Origin: an uncultured Clostridia bacterium
GTDB lineage: Bacteria; Bacillota; Clostridia; Oscillospirales; Acutalibacteraceae
NCBI GenBank assembly: GCA_947165115.1
Contig: CAMUZD010000004.1
Coordinates: 1-23,422, forward strand
DNA length: 23,422 nt
Reading direction: 5' to 3'
Made by a program: the position numbers and the translations under genes. The notes under the pieces were generated by a model, which saw only the letters and a list, made by a program, of their open reading frames with translations, searched no databases and had not been told where the DNA came from. Positions 14,482 to 23,422 of the stretch are shown in pieces (within the stretch, counting starts at the first letter, position 1; each line of letters starts with the position of its first letter).

Positions 14482-17400
14482 ATGGATAATTACAGACCCA
14501 GACAAATTCTATTGGTAGGACTCGGGGGAATCGGCAGCCGCACAGTGGATTTGCTGATGGAAAAAGTTCCTGAGGAATACAAAAACTACACACAGGCCAT
14601 TTCAATTGATACCGATACAAACGAAATCGGAGCTCTCAAAAATATCCCGATTCAAAACAGAATACGTATTGGCGAAAATATAACCATCGGCAGTTATATG
14701 AGCTCTCATCCCGATATTAAATCCTGGATGATAAAAGGAGATCAGCTTGATCTTGTCAGAGAGCGAAATACCAGTCAAGGCGCAAAGCAAATCAGAATGG
14801 TTTCCAGAATTGCTTTACACGCCACAAAAACAATCGGAAATCTTGAGAACCGTATTGTCGAAATTGCGGCAAATGTAAAGCGCGCAGACGGCAAGCTTCC
14901 GGGAAGCGGACTGCTTGTTATGGTGGTTTGCTCACTTGCAGGCGGAACCGGAGCAGGTACAATTCTTCAGGTCCCGATTTATCTTGAGGAAGCTATCAAA
15001 AATTCATATTCATCCGATGATCTGGAATTCGAATGTGCTTGTATAATGCCCAATACTTTTGCCGATACACTTTCATCCGAAAACTTTAATAACGCAAAGG
15101 TCAACGCTTATGCGGTGCTTCGCGAGCTTATCTCTCTGAATACCGGTAGGTTAAAGAGATTTGAGTTTTTCCGTCCGGATGAAGTGGATAAAAGCGAAAA
15201 TCGTTGTGCTCCTTATGGCAGAGTGTATCTGTTTGATAATAAATCAGGTGAAGGCGAAGCAATTGTAGGAAACATTGAAGAGGTCCATATTCCTCTTGTG
15301 GTTGATTCTCTTTACGAATATTTATATGGGGTAGGTCACGGTAAAATCGCCAGTGCGCTTGATAATACTCTTGCTCGGGTGTATTCCACAAACGGAAGTT
15401 CAATTTTCGGCGCAATAGGCAGAGCAGCCCTTCATTATCCGCGTAGTATTTATCATCGTTATTCTGTGGCTGAGTGGATACAGACATCGCTTTCAGAAAC
15501 CTGGCTTTATCCGGATGTAAAGATGACTGAAGGTTTTAAGCAGGAACTTACTAAGGCCAGAGAAGAAGGCCGAGAAAAGCCTGAAAAAGAACAAAAGTTT
15601 AAGTATTATATCAACGCGGTAAACGATGCAAAAGATGCAAACGGTTCAAACGGACGGTTTTTTAAAGAGATATGTTTACAACTCAATTCCGATTACTCGA
15701 ATGATAGTTCAGAGCTGTACTTTAGATTCAAGCAGTTTTTAAACAATTTAGTCACAGATGATTTGTCAGGTGAAAGAAGCAGTTATATTTTTGCCGTAAC
15801 GGAGCAATTCTATTTTGAAATATTTAAAAAGTTCTATGAAAAGTTTTTCGTAAATAATACTGAAATTGACGATTTACGTTTAGCACTTCCTACATCCTCA
15901 GACTTCAGCCTTAAAGAAGGATCAAGCGGAACAAAAGGAGCGTTTGTTGCATTTTACAACTATTTTATCTCACTGGATGATAAAATTGCGGCTTTTGCCA
16001 GAGAGGTTATGCGTCCCGCTGCCGCTTCAAAGGACAAATTTTTTACAGAGGAAAACAGTAACGATTACTCGATTTATAGCTATATAACACGTAAAGGTTT
16101 TCACCCAATTGCTTTGCGTTGTTTCCTTTATGATTTATTTAATCTTTTAGATGTAGTATGCAAGAATGTCAGAGAAATATCTGATCCTTCCAGTATATCG
16201 GAAGAGACCTGGAAAAACATGCTCAAATCGCATAATATTCATAAACGAAATGAGGAGATTGGTGCTTTAAGCGATAGTATCGAACACGATGCTGAGCAGG
16301 TCATTTTAGTGAGTCTGGCACAGAATATGCTTCCGGAAATCAAGATGTTTATTAAGGAGGCAAAAGATTTATTTGATGATGTTGTTAAAGTTAAATCGTT
16401 CTTTGCTGATGCGTCAAAGCAATGTCTTGACGAACTTACAGAAATGGACAAGCGACCTGATATGGTAGTTGCCGGAAGTCCGTTACTCGCGCGTAATTGT
16501 TGGAAGCTTCTTGAAAAGCAGACTCATGAAGGCGAGGAAGGCGAAGAGGATATTATTGACGCAGATATGTCCAAGGTGCTTAGCAAAATAATTTACAGGA
16601 GTTACTATAAGCATGCGGATAGTAATGATTTGACGGCTTCGATAATCAAGGGTGATGAAAAAATCACTATTCGTACAGATTACAAAAAAGAATTGATTTC
16701 AAGACTTCAAAGCAACTTCAAGAACAGGATTACCAGTAAATTTTACAATATCTTTCCTGCTAATGCTGTTGAGGCTGTTTGCCAGGATGTCAGAGTCCAT
16801 AATTGTTGGGCAGTTGCTACACACAACACACCACATATCTCAGTAAAACAGTTTGTTTGCGATAATGTTAATGATGATGAATTCTATAAAGAAGCAAACC
16901 GTCTTGGGATTAAAGCAATTGACGAGGCCGAGACTCTTAACGAGAAACTCTCGCTTGCCATCGGCAAATCGACTCCTCGTTGCGGCTTGGTGAAGCAATC
17001 GGGAAACTCAAACTTCACTAACCGATATATGATTCTAAACGAGGTGCTGCTTCCGGAAACTTTGGATACCAGCGAAGAATCCGAAGAAATGGGAACAACT
17101 CGCGACCGCAAAAAATTTATGGACGGAGTTCCCACTAACAGGATACTCGGCACACCCATCAATATGCATACCGGCGATGTATCGGTTGATGATATTGTTA
17201 TGGTAACCGTTTATTCGGGCTTGGAGCCTTCGGCATTTGTTGGTTTGCTTGCTCCCGACAGTGACGAGGATGATCCAAAGGAAGGAAGAGATTATTACAA
17301 CGCATACCGCAATTATATCAGCAAAATGGTAAATGACCCCAGCAAGATCACTCCTCATCTTGACAGGAGTTGGCATGTTGGAGACCGCCTTGCAGATATC

Positions 17401-18270
17401 ACGGAGAAGCACACTCTCTCTGTTTGGAAACACGCCGCCAGAGCTTTTGTGTATGGTTTTATATTTGATGTTATTGTTATAGATGACAACTGTGCGGTCA
17501 GATATGGTAAGAAGGATACACCGGCGTTTTCAAGAATATCTGAATCGGCAAATGGAATTATTGAAAAATACTATGCAACCCCATCAGAACAGGCAAAAAT
17601 ATCCGGCATTAATGATCTTAGCCACGAGGAACGTGTTGAACGACTGAACGGTATTCTTTATAGTATTTTCAGAGAACTTACCACAAACAGGGATATTAGA
17701 GCTGCCATAATAGAATATGCCGAGGACATACTTGAAAGAGACAAACTCAATAGCGGATTCTCTTTTATTGATGGAGCTGATAATGCCGAAGAAGTTGCAG
17801 GCGTTCTTGAGTACAATTGCATTCTCGATGTTCTGAATGGTTATTATCAAGGAAGCATAAGAGAACCTCATTCCGAAGAAGGTTATGCAAAAGAAACAAC
17901 ACAGTTTATGTTTGATATTTTGCTTCAAGGTATTTTTGATCAGGTTCTCAATCACACATCAAAAGATAGCCATCAGACAGCCAAGAGCAAGTACGAAAAG
18001 ATAATTAAATACCTCTATGAATGTGCTGTTTGTGATGATATGTTAAATGATTCTGATGATGCTTCAGGTTCGGATAATGTCAAAGCCGATGAATCTCCTG
18101 ATAATAATTCGGCTGTTGATGAGCTACATAGTATTCTGTTTGGAGATTCTCATAATAAAGCCTCTTCAACAAACAGGCCGTTTGCAAAGGGCGGCATTTT
18201 CAGCAAAGAAAACGCCCTCAAGGAAATTGATAATCTGTTAAACAGAACAAGGATTTCTTACGATGACTGA
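14482..18270 (+). CDS. Giant tubulin/FtsZ-superfamily protein (Tubulin_2-like)
   Basis: A 1262-residue protein with two hallmarks of the superfamily. The first is an N-terminal glycine-rich nucleotide loop (LLVGLGGIGSRTVD, 10-23), followed by ISIDTD at the end of the second strand. The second is the tubulin signature SLAGGTGAG at 151-159, which in FtsZ and tubulin contacts GTP phosphates. Ordinary FtsZ is about 350-400 residues and TubZ somewhat longer; here about 800 extra residues follow the GTPase-type core, with acidic and helical stretches and a Ser/Asp-rich tail. I take it as a member of the poorly studied 'tubulin-like' bacterial families; related FtsZ-like families have been linked to membrane remodelling in the literature. 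GTP binding and polymerisation are inferred. AGGAGG precedes the ATG. The last 8 bases overlap the next gene. Confidence 0.88.
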   Translation: MDNYRPRQILLVGLGGIGSRTVDLLMEKVPEEYKNYTQAISIDTDTNEIGALKNIPIQNRIRIGENITIGSYMSSHPDIKSWMIKGDQLDLVRERNTSQGAKQIRMVSRIALHATKTIGNLENRIVEIAANVKRADGKLPGSGLLVMVVCSLAGGTGAGTILQVPIYLEEAIKNSYSSDDLEFECACIMPNTFADTLSSENFNNAKVNAYAVLRELISLNTGRLKRFEFFRPDEVDKSENRCAPYGRVYLFDNKSGEGEAIVGNIEEVHIPLVVDSLYEYLYGVGHGKIASALDNTLARVYSTNGSSIFGAIGRAALHYPRSIYHRYSVAEWIQTSLSETWLYPDVKMTEGFKQELTKAREEGREKPEKEQKFKYYINAVNDAKDANGSNGRFFKEICLQLNSDYSNDSSELYFRFKQFLNNLVTDDLSGERSSYIFAVTEQFYFEIFKKFYEKFFVNNTEIDDLRLALPTSSDFSLKEGSSGTKGAFVAFYNYFISLDDKIAAFAREVMRPAAASKDKFFTEENSNDYSIYSYITRKGFHPIALRCFLYDLFNLLDVVCKNVREISDPSSISEETWKNMLKSHNIHKRNEEIGALSDSIEHDAEQVILVSLAQNMLPEIKMFIKEAKDLFDDVVKVKSFFADASKQCLDELTEMDKRPDMVVAGSPLLARNCWKLLEKQTHEGEEGEEDIIDADMSKVLSKIIYRSYYKHADSNDLTASIIKGDEKITIRTDYKKELISRLQSNFKNRITSKFYNIFPANAVEAVCQDVRVHNCWAVATHNTPHISVKQFVCDNVNDDEFYKEANRLGIKAIDEAETLNEKLSLAIGKSTPRCGLVKQSGNSNFTNRYMILNEVLLPETLDTSEESEEMGTTRDRKKFMDGVPTNRILGTPINMHTGDVSVDDIVMVTVYSGLEPSAFVGLLAPDSDEDDPKEGRDYYNAYRNYISKMVNDPSKITPHLDRSWHVGDRLADITEKHTLSVWKHAARAFVYGFIFDVIVIDDNCAVRYGKKDTPAFSRISESANGIIEKYYATPSEQAKISGINDLSHEERVERLNGILYSIFRELTTNRDIRAAIIEYAEDILERDKLNSGFSFIDGADNAEEVAGVLEYNCILDVLNGYYQGSIREPHSEEGYAKETTQFMFDILLQGIFDQVLNHTSKDSHQTAKSKYEKIIKYLYECAVCDDMLNDSDDASGSDNVKADESPDNNSAVDELHSILFGDSHNKASSTNRPFAKGGIFSKENALKEIDNLLNRTRISYDD

Positions 18271-19075
18271 TACCAACCCCATACTTATTATTGCAGACAG
18301 CACCGAAATCGAAGAAATACTGAAACTGGTTTCTCTGCTTGACGGGAAATCATTCGGATTCGAGCCGCGTGATCTGCGTATAATATCTGCCGAAGACCTG
18401 TCTGACCGCTTGCGGTCAGACGGGCTTGTCAGCGATGTCTCATCGTGTTTTTATATTACGGATTCATGGGATTGCAGAGAAGAAAACCTGCTTGCGCTTG
18501 ATGATCTGGATAAGATGAGTGAAAAGTCAATCGCGACCGTAATACTTTACTGCCAGGAAGAGCAGAACAAGCAGAATCCTGATACAGATAAGCACTCTTT
18601 GATAAGGATAAATGTATCTTCAAAGAAGGCAGACGGCATCAGAGAGAAAAATCTCTCCCGTTTACATTTTGAAAAAATGATTTCTCTGCTTGCTGTTCTT
18701 TTTACATTATTATCAGGCGACAGGGGTTCATACTCAAATAATGCAGGTAAATCATATCGTGCGGAACTGAAGGTTAACCCGGATTGCGAGTCGATTTTTG
18801 TTGCATTTAAGAAACAGTTGTTTATAAAAAATGAAGAGATTTCGGCATTTAAAGAAAAAATAAAAAATATTGATGCCGCTCTTGAAAAAATCAAACAGGA
18901 AGCTCCCAAAATAGCAGAAGAGAAATATTTTGCGAAAGCTCTGGATTTGGAAGAGCCAACAATTAAAGATCCGAAAACTCGCGAGGATTACGAAATTGCG
19001 ACTCAGGAAAATCTTTCTGCAGGAGACGCTGCCCTTACAAAAATGATTTCTCAGGATGTAAAGGCTATACGCTAA
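18263..19075 (+). CDS. Unknown 270-aa cytoplasmic protein of the vWA-tubulin operon
   Basis: It starts at ATG 18263, overlapping the end of the tubulin-like gene by 8 bases with AAGGA upstream, so translation is coupled. The N-terminus (NPILIIADS...) looks like an alpha/beta fold. A Ser/Asp-rich middle is followed by a coiled-coil-like stretch (about 195-225, Lys/Glu-rich). There is no signal peptide or membrane helix, and I do not recognise a family. The stop TAA is followed by TAC and then the ATG of the next gene in the same frame, so the two could be halves of one protein (see findings). Confidence 0.85.
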   Translation: MTDTNPILIIADSTEIEEILKLVSLLDGKSFGFEPRDLRIISAEDLSDRLRSDGLVSDVSSCFYITDSWDCREENLLALDDLDKMSEKSIATVILYCQEEQNKQNPDTDKHSLIRINVSSKKADGIREKNLSRLHFEKMISLLAVLFTLLSGDRGSYSNNAGKSYRAELKVNPDCESIFVAFKKQLFIKNEEISAFKEKIKNIDAALEKIKQEAPKIAEEKYFAKALDLEEPTIKDPKTREDYEIATQENLSAGDAALTKMISQDVKAIR

Positions 19076-19078
19076 TAC

Positions 19079-19915
19079 ATGGCGTGTATTGATTCGCTCG
19101 ATCCGGAAAAAGGGGAGAAACCGTATACACTTGAGCTCAAAGATGAGCCATATTCTGGTGCCGCTCCGGGTGACAGGGCTTTACTGAAAAGAGCAGGCAA
19201 CTTTTTCAAGGAACGAAAATCAGTTCATCTGGCTGTAAAAGGGATGGACTGTATTAAACGGCTTCCAAAGCCGGATCTTCAGCTTGTCAGATGCTCTGCC
19301 GGCATTGCGATACTTGCTTATCTTCTGATTATTTGTGCTGTATTTGTTGAACAGGGCTTCACCGGTGGCTGGGAAAAGGTGGATATCAAACTGTATTCGT
19401 TGCTGGTGTTTATCCCCGTATTTCTCTTTGCGCTATCCTTGATTATATCGCTTATATTTGCTTCGTCAAGGCGCAGTAAAACTGACAGCATAGTCAAAGA
19501 AACTCATGATCAGACTGCCGGATTCAGAGATAAAGCGGATAGTTTTACGGAAGAAATCCGCAGTTATCTGAATGCTTTTATTACAGTCTTCTATAATGAG
19601 CATTTTCGTTTGAAAAGAATAGCGAGGTTGAATTCGAACAGACGAAGGCTTGAAAAACTGATTAATCAGAGAGTCAGCGAGATGAAAGAGATTGATAAGC
19701 TGGCAGGATATACGGATTCTATGTCTGCTGATTATAATCAGACCGCTCCTTCTGAAGGAACGCGGGATATTAAGTCAAAAGAGGAATGCGGATTGTTTCT
19801 GCAAAAAAGGATTACACCTCCTGAGTGTACAGGCAGTCTGTCTTATGCATTTTGGAATACAACCGGCAATCCTTGGATTCATTCGCTTTCTGTTGACGTG
19901 ATGAGGGGGAAATAA
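19079..19915 (+). CDS. Two-TM hairpin membrane protein of the vWA-tubulin operon
   Basis: A 278-residue protein with two membrane helices (about 74-92 and 104-129) separated by a short loop. RRSK follows the second helix, so both ends are probably cytoplasmic. After the helices come charged, helical segments (about 135-225) suited to coiled-coil contact, and a C-terminus rich in Gly, Trp and Pro. The SD is weak (AAGG, 13 nt or more upstream), which fits re-initiation from the preceding gene 3 nt away. The family is not recognised. It could be the membrane anchor for the tubulin-like protein; this is inference from context. Confidence 0.82.
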   Translation: MACIDSLDPEKGEKPYTLELKDEPYSGAAPGDRALLKRAGNFFKERKSVHLAVKGMDCIKRLPKPDLQLVRCSAGIAILAYLLIICAVFVEQGFTGGWEKVDIKLYSLLVFIPVFLFALSLIISLIFASSRRSKTDSIVKETHDQTAGFRDKADSFTEEIRSYLNAFITVFYNEHFRLKRIARLNSNRRRLEKLINQRVSEMKEIDKLAGYTDSMSADYNQTAPSEGTRDIKSKEECGLFLQKRITPPECTGSLSYAFWNTTGNPWIHSLSVDVMRGK

Positions 19916-19916
19916 T

Positions 19917-22900
19917 ATGCTGTATGTATTGTTGTTGAGCGTAGTATTTGCCCTGCAGATCATCTGTTCACCAAAAAAAAGATACAGATATCAGAATTTA
20001 GAGGCTATCCTGACGGCGGCTGTTCTTTCTGTCGTTTCGCTTGCCGTTGTTCTGATTCTGGGATTTCTCGGTTTGACTCCATCCTGGCTGCCGCAGGCAA
20101 TTATAGGGGGTTATTCCCTCATTTTGATTCTTGCCAAAGTCGTGGTCAGGCGCAGGAATGCGGGTGTCAGATATATTGTTCCTCCGCAGTATAGCGGAGG
20201 GTTTACAGGCCGAATAACTCAGATGTTTTATCAGCGCAACGGAAACAGCCCGTTTTTTGAACTGAAAACAACATTCGATTATGTTCGCATACTGCTGATA
20301 ATCGGAGCGGCAGCGCTTTATTTGTTTTTTATAGTTCAGTCCGCTTTTCTCAAAGACGGCGTCGGAGTCTTATCGGTGCCTGTTACGGCAGGGCCGTTGC
20401 TGTCTCTGCTTCTTGAATTAATCATATACTTTTCCGGAGAATCGGTTTTCTCCAGAACTCTTGAAAAATACTATAATCAGATCGGGAGTGAATCTGTTCT
20501 TGATGAAGAAGCGCTGAAGCACTCCTTTGTTGATGATTATGAATACTTGTTTTATTTTAATAATGCTACTGAATTTGATCGCATTTCGCGTTCTCAGAAG
20601 CAGCATTATCAGATAAAAGAATCTAACACAACTATTAAAAAATATTCTTTTGCAGATAAAAAGAGCTATGCATATACTCCGGAACAGACCAACAGGGAGC
20701 TTGAAGATTTTATCCTTTCAAACGGTCTGAAAATAAATAAGCTGTTTTGTGCGGCTCATATGCTTCTTGACGAGGGGCATAATGTTATGCTCAACGCCCC
20801 TTCCTTCGCTGAGTTTGAGCCTTATCTGGTGGCAATAATCAAGCAAAAAATAGCAAAAACCGAGAAGGTTGTTCTGATAGTTCATACAAATGAACGCGAG
20901 GAAGAGACGATCAAGACTCTTACCGGAGCTTTTGAATCCTATTTCGGCTTTGAGCCTGTTCCTCTGTTTATGACGATTTCAGATTGGAAAGAAGAGCTGG
21001 ACAGAATTGCCGCTGAGAAGAATGACAGCCACATGCGGTATATTGCAGATGCAGAGGATGACGATGCGGAGGATGAAGAAGAATACTTCAAATCTCCCGA
21101 TATAATCGTTGTGAGACCTGAAGATGTCTGCGACCCGAGATATACCGGACTTATAAGGGAGACCGCCGAGTCTCTCGGCATGATTGTTTATTATAATTTC
21201 AATGATTGTGTTCAGGAGGAACCGCTGTTTGCAAAGATAGTTCACTCGGTGCTTGACAGCAGGGATGAAATATGCTCCCTCTATATGGCAGACGGCTTTT
21301 TCGATTTGGAACAGACTCTCGATAATTTCTTCTCTACCAGGGATATTTATCAGGTTACAGTGCCGAGGCAGCCTTCTGCCGCGAGCTACAGCACTGTCTG
21401 GGATGACGAAATGATGCGCAACCTGCAGGCCCGCGAAATCACTGATGCCGCGCGTAATTTCGGCTCCCATATGGCAGTTCTCTATGTGGCGCTTTCATAT
21501 ATAAAAAATGACGCAATGGTTATTGCGGATGAATATGACGCCTATAATGAAAATATCATGAATTATCATGATGATGAGAATGTCAGCAGGCTGGATTTTC
21601 ATGTCGGTTATTCCGATGTGGTCGGCGGCAACAGTGTGTTCTGCACCGTATCCGATACCTATAATAATATTCCTCACGCGTATCTTTCAATGCGGGGAAT
21701 AGGAAAACAAGCCGAATATATCAATATAATTTCCCGGCCTTATCTGCTGAGAAACTATCTTGCATACTATCTGAAGTATTTCTCATGTGAGCCCGGAGTT
21801 CTTACCACCTTTTCTTCCGGACTCCTCAAAACGGAGCGCTCAATTGCTCTTGAGGCAGCAGTCAACGCCTATGTGGTCGGATGCACCGCAGCGCAGATTC
21901 TTAAATATTCCGAGAGCATGAAGCTCGCATATGAAAGCCCTGAAAAGATGTTGGCTGAAATATGCTCTGTAGCATACGGCGAAACAATTCTCCCGGAAGT
22001 CAGATTTGACAGCGAAGATACCGAGAGATACTTTATTGATGAATCCACTTATATACAGATAATAGAAAGAAGCGAATTCATCAAAAAGATTTATTTCAGA
22101 ATCCGCGATAAAGTGATTGCCAGACCATACAGAATGTATAAGTATCTTGTCGACAATCAGAAAATCGTGCTTGACGGCGTCAAATACTCGGTCAATTCAA
22201 TAAACGGAGATCAGGTTGAGCTTGTTGACAGCAACAACAGAGATCCGATTATGACCGGAAGAACCATCCGCACCTGCAGACTGACTGCCAGGTCTTATGA
22301 GAACTACGGCAAAACATATCAGCCTGAAACAGGTACGTATCTCGAATTCAATCATCTGGTCTGTGACGCCGATGTCAGCGTCCTCGGGCGTATTACCTTC
22401 AATAATACTTATACTCTGGCAAATGAGAAAGATTCGTTTGTCTATACCGAAACAGACGATTTCTGTGATATTCATTATACAGGCGCAAACGTTTTCGGCA
22501 TCACTGTCGGTTCGTCCTTTGTAAATGCCGAAAACAGAGGCAGACTCTCTCATCTGCTCGCCTTGCTTTTCCATGAGATAATGCCGACATTCTTCCCCAA
22601 ATGCTATGACCGCATCATGGTTTTCAGCTCGGGGTGGGGTATAGATCCGGAGCTTCGTCCCGAGGATATCGGTCCTGCTGACTTTGTAAGCCGTATGGAT
22701 ATCGAAGGAAATGTGAAGCCTGAGGAAGAAAACGAGCTGCGCATCTATATTATGGAGGATTCCGTAATCGAAACCGGCCTCGTCAATGTCTTCTGGCAGG
22801 ATGAAGAGTTCAGATATATGCTCAAAGTCATTGAGGATTATCTCTACTATTCCGAAATGGTAAAGCGCGAGGAGAGTATTGCGGTGTTCGGCGAAGCAGC

Positions 22901-23422
22901 TCGGGATGACCTGCATCTGCTCCGCAAAACTCTGCTCTATGTAATAAACGAAAAGACAACTGCAGGTATTACAGGTTATCTCGAAAACTCCATCAGGACT
23001 TCGCGAAACAAATTCAATAATCTTGATCTCAATAAGATTTATGATATGCGTTGCGATTTCTGCCATGAAAAGATTCCTCCTTCGATTGCAGGCGGCGAGA
23101 AAAGCTATCATTTCTATCACAATTCAGGCCAGGTCGCCTGCGCAAAATGTTATGCCAAGGGCCTTTCGTCAGATAAACCGTCTGCTATGGACCAGATTTT
23201 CAGGCAGCTCGGTCTGTTTGAAAGATGGCTTTCAAAGACTTTTGATGAAAAGCTCAGAACGCCGTTCTATTGCTACCTCGAAGATGCGGAATACCTTGCC
23301 GGGCGCACAGTCTACGCTCCTGAATTCATCATTTCAGACGGCGTCGAGCGCAGTCTGGTTGAAGGAATAAGCAGCTCGGGCGCCCCCTATGAGGATGAGC
23401 CTCTTTTGCACAACCACGAGGG
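19917..23422 (+). CDS. Very large multi-TM protein with possible degenerate helicase-like region and Cys4 zinc site, cut by window end
   Basis: ATG 19917 has AGGGGGA 8-15 nt upstream and lies one base after the previous stop. I read the frame through without a stop to the window end, 1168 codons. The N-terminus has four or five membrane helices (about 1-17, 29-52, 60-75, 124-142, 150-172). Around 280-310 a segment (LLDEGHNVMLNAPSFAEFEP, then EKVVLIVH) has the outline of helicase motifs I and Ia but lacks the Walker A GKT. SPDIIVVRPED near 392 resembles a motif-Ib/TPE region. Near 1045 a CDFC...CAKC pair forms a Cys4 zinc site of LIM or zinc-ribbon kind. The helicase relation is tentative. The C-terminus, and any catalytic domain after the zinc site, is outside the window. 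Confidence 0.85.
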   Translation, partial: MLYVLLLSVVFALQIICSPKKRYRYQNLEAILTAAVLSVVSLAVVLILGFLGLTPSWLPQAIIGGYSLILILAKVVVRRRNAGVRYIVPPQYSGGFTGRITQMFYQRNGNSPFFELKTTFDYVRILLIIGAAALYLFFIVQSAFLKDGVGVLSVPVTAGPLLSLLLELIIYFSGESVFSRTLEKYYNQIGSESVLDEEALKHSFVDDYEYLFYFNNATEFDRISRSQKQHYQIKESNTTIKKYSFADKKSYAYTPEQTNRELEDFILSNGLKINKLFCAAHMLLDEGHNVMLNAPSFAEFEPYLVAIIKQKIAKTEKVVLIVHTNEREEETIKTLTGAFESYFGFEPVPLFMTISDWKEELDRIAAEKNDSHMRYIADAEDDDAEDEEEYFKSPDIIVVRPEDVCDPRYTGLIRETAESLGMIVYYNFNDCVQEEPLFAKIVHSVLDSRDEICSLYMADGFFDLEQTLDNFFSTRDIYQVTVPRQPSAASYSTVWDDEMMRNLQAREITDAARNFGSHMAVLYVALSYIKNDAMVIADEYDAYNENIMNYHDDENVSRLDFHVGYSDVVGGNSVFCTVSDTYNNIPHAYLSMRGIGKQAEYINIISRPYLLRNYLAYYLKYFSCEPGVLTTFSSGLLKTERSIALEAAVNAYVVGCTAAQILKYSESMKLAYESPEKMLAEICSVAYGETILPEVRFDSEDTERYFIDESTYIQIIERSEFIKKIYFRIRDKVIARPYRMYKYLVDNQKIVLDGVKYSVNSINGDQVELVDSNNRDPIMTGRTIRTCRLTARSYENYGKTYQPETGTYLEFNHLVCDADVSVLGRITFNNTYTLANEKDSFVYTETDDFCDIHYTGANVFGITVGSSFVNAENRGRLSHLLALLFHEIMPTFFPKCYDRIMVFSSGWGIDPELRPEDIGPADFVSRMDIEGNVKPEEENELRIYIMEDSVIETGLVNVFWQDEEFRYMLKVIEDYLYYSEMVKREESIAVFGEAARDDLHLLRKTLLYVINEKTTAGITGYLENSIRTSRNKFNNLDLNKIYDMRCDFCHEKIPPSIAGGEKSYHFYHNSGQVACAKCYAKGLSSDKPSAMDQIFRQLGLFERWLSKTFDEKLRTPFYCYLEDAEYLAGRTVYAPEFIISDGVERSLVEGISSSGAPYEDEPLLHNHE

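Noticed and set aside
22197..23120. 307-codon - strand frame
   Set aside because: It lies opposite the large membrane protein gene, has no SD or promoter, and the + strand frame shows coherent protein features throughout.

Overview
The window looks like a chromosomal segment of a Gram-positive member of the Clostridia, most likely Oscillospirales/Ruminococcaceae-like. This rests on a typical Firmicutes pnp gene, strong AGGAGG-type ribosome binding sites, lipoboxes and signal peptides of Gram-positive type, BspA-like leucine-rich repeats, threonine-rich linkers and a tRNA-Pro with encoded CCA. The taxonomic call is inference from style, not from a search. Almost every protein gene is on the + strand; only the tRNA unit is on the - strand.

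Layout. (1) 1-2060: the 3' nine-tenths of pnp (polynucleotide phosphorylase) and its terminator. (2) 2178-5423: a run of small envelope genes with short gaps: two zinc-ribbon membrane proteins, a tiny membrane-associated protein, two lipoproteins (one with an EF-hand loop), a secreted 197-aa protein, and two micro-ORFs, one of which is split by an apparent single-base frameshift. (3) 5441-10069: a promoter with an internal palindrome, an ECF-type sigma factor fused to a long Ala/Thr-rich stretch and a predicted extracytoplasmic domain, then a 924-aa secreted leucine-rich-repeat protein whose C-terminal domain matches that of the 197-aa protein. (4) 10137-11128: a separately promoted membrane protein with an N-terminal zinc ribbon and a DnaJ-like cysteine-rich region, closed by a strong terminator. 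(5) 11129-12170: mostly non-coding: CCTTG..TAT..AAG repeats, two - strand terminators, tRNA-Pro(TGG) on the - strand, and an unusually structured leader of about 260 nt between the tRNA and its best promoter. (6) 12171-23422: one long + strand operon from a consensus-like promoter. It encodes a membrane-anchored von Willebrand A (vWA) protein, a giant tubulin/FtsZ-superfamily protein (1262 aa), two unknown proteins (270 and 278 aa) that lie in the same frame separated by one stop codon, and a very large multi-TM protein, open at the window end, with a possible degenerate helicase-like region and a Cys4 zinc site.

How the parts may work together. Segments 2 and 3 look like an envelope/surface module controlled by a membrane-linked sigma factor. 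Segment 6 is the best candidate for an undescribed system. An extracytoplasmic vWA sensor or adhesin is tied through one membrane helix to a cytoplasmic GTPase-like cytoskeletal protein. Two membrane partners accompany it, one of which carries a large cytoplasmic region that seems to keep the outline of a nucleic-acid motor but lacks the ATPase residues. I recognise the vWA and tubulin-like folds from motifs; the function of the whole operon is unknown to me.
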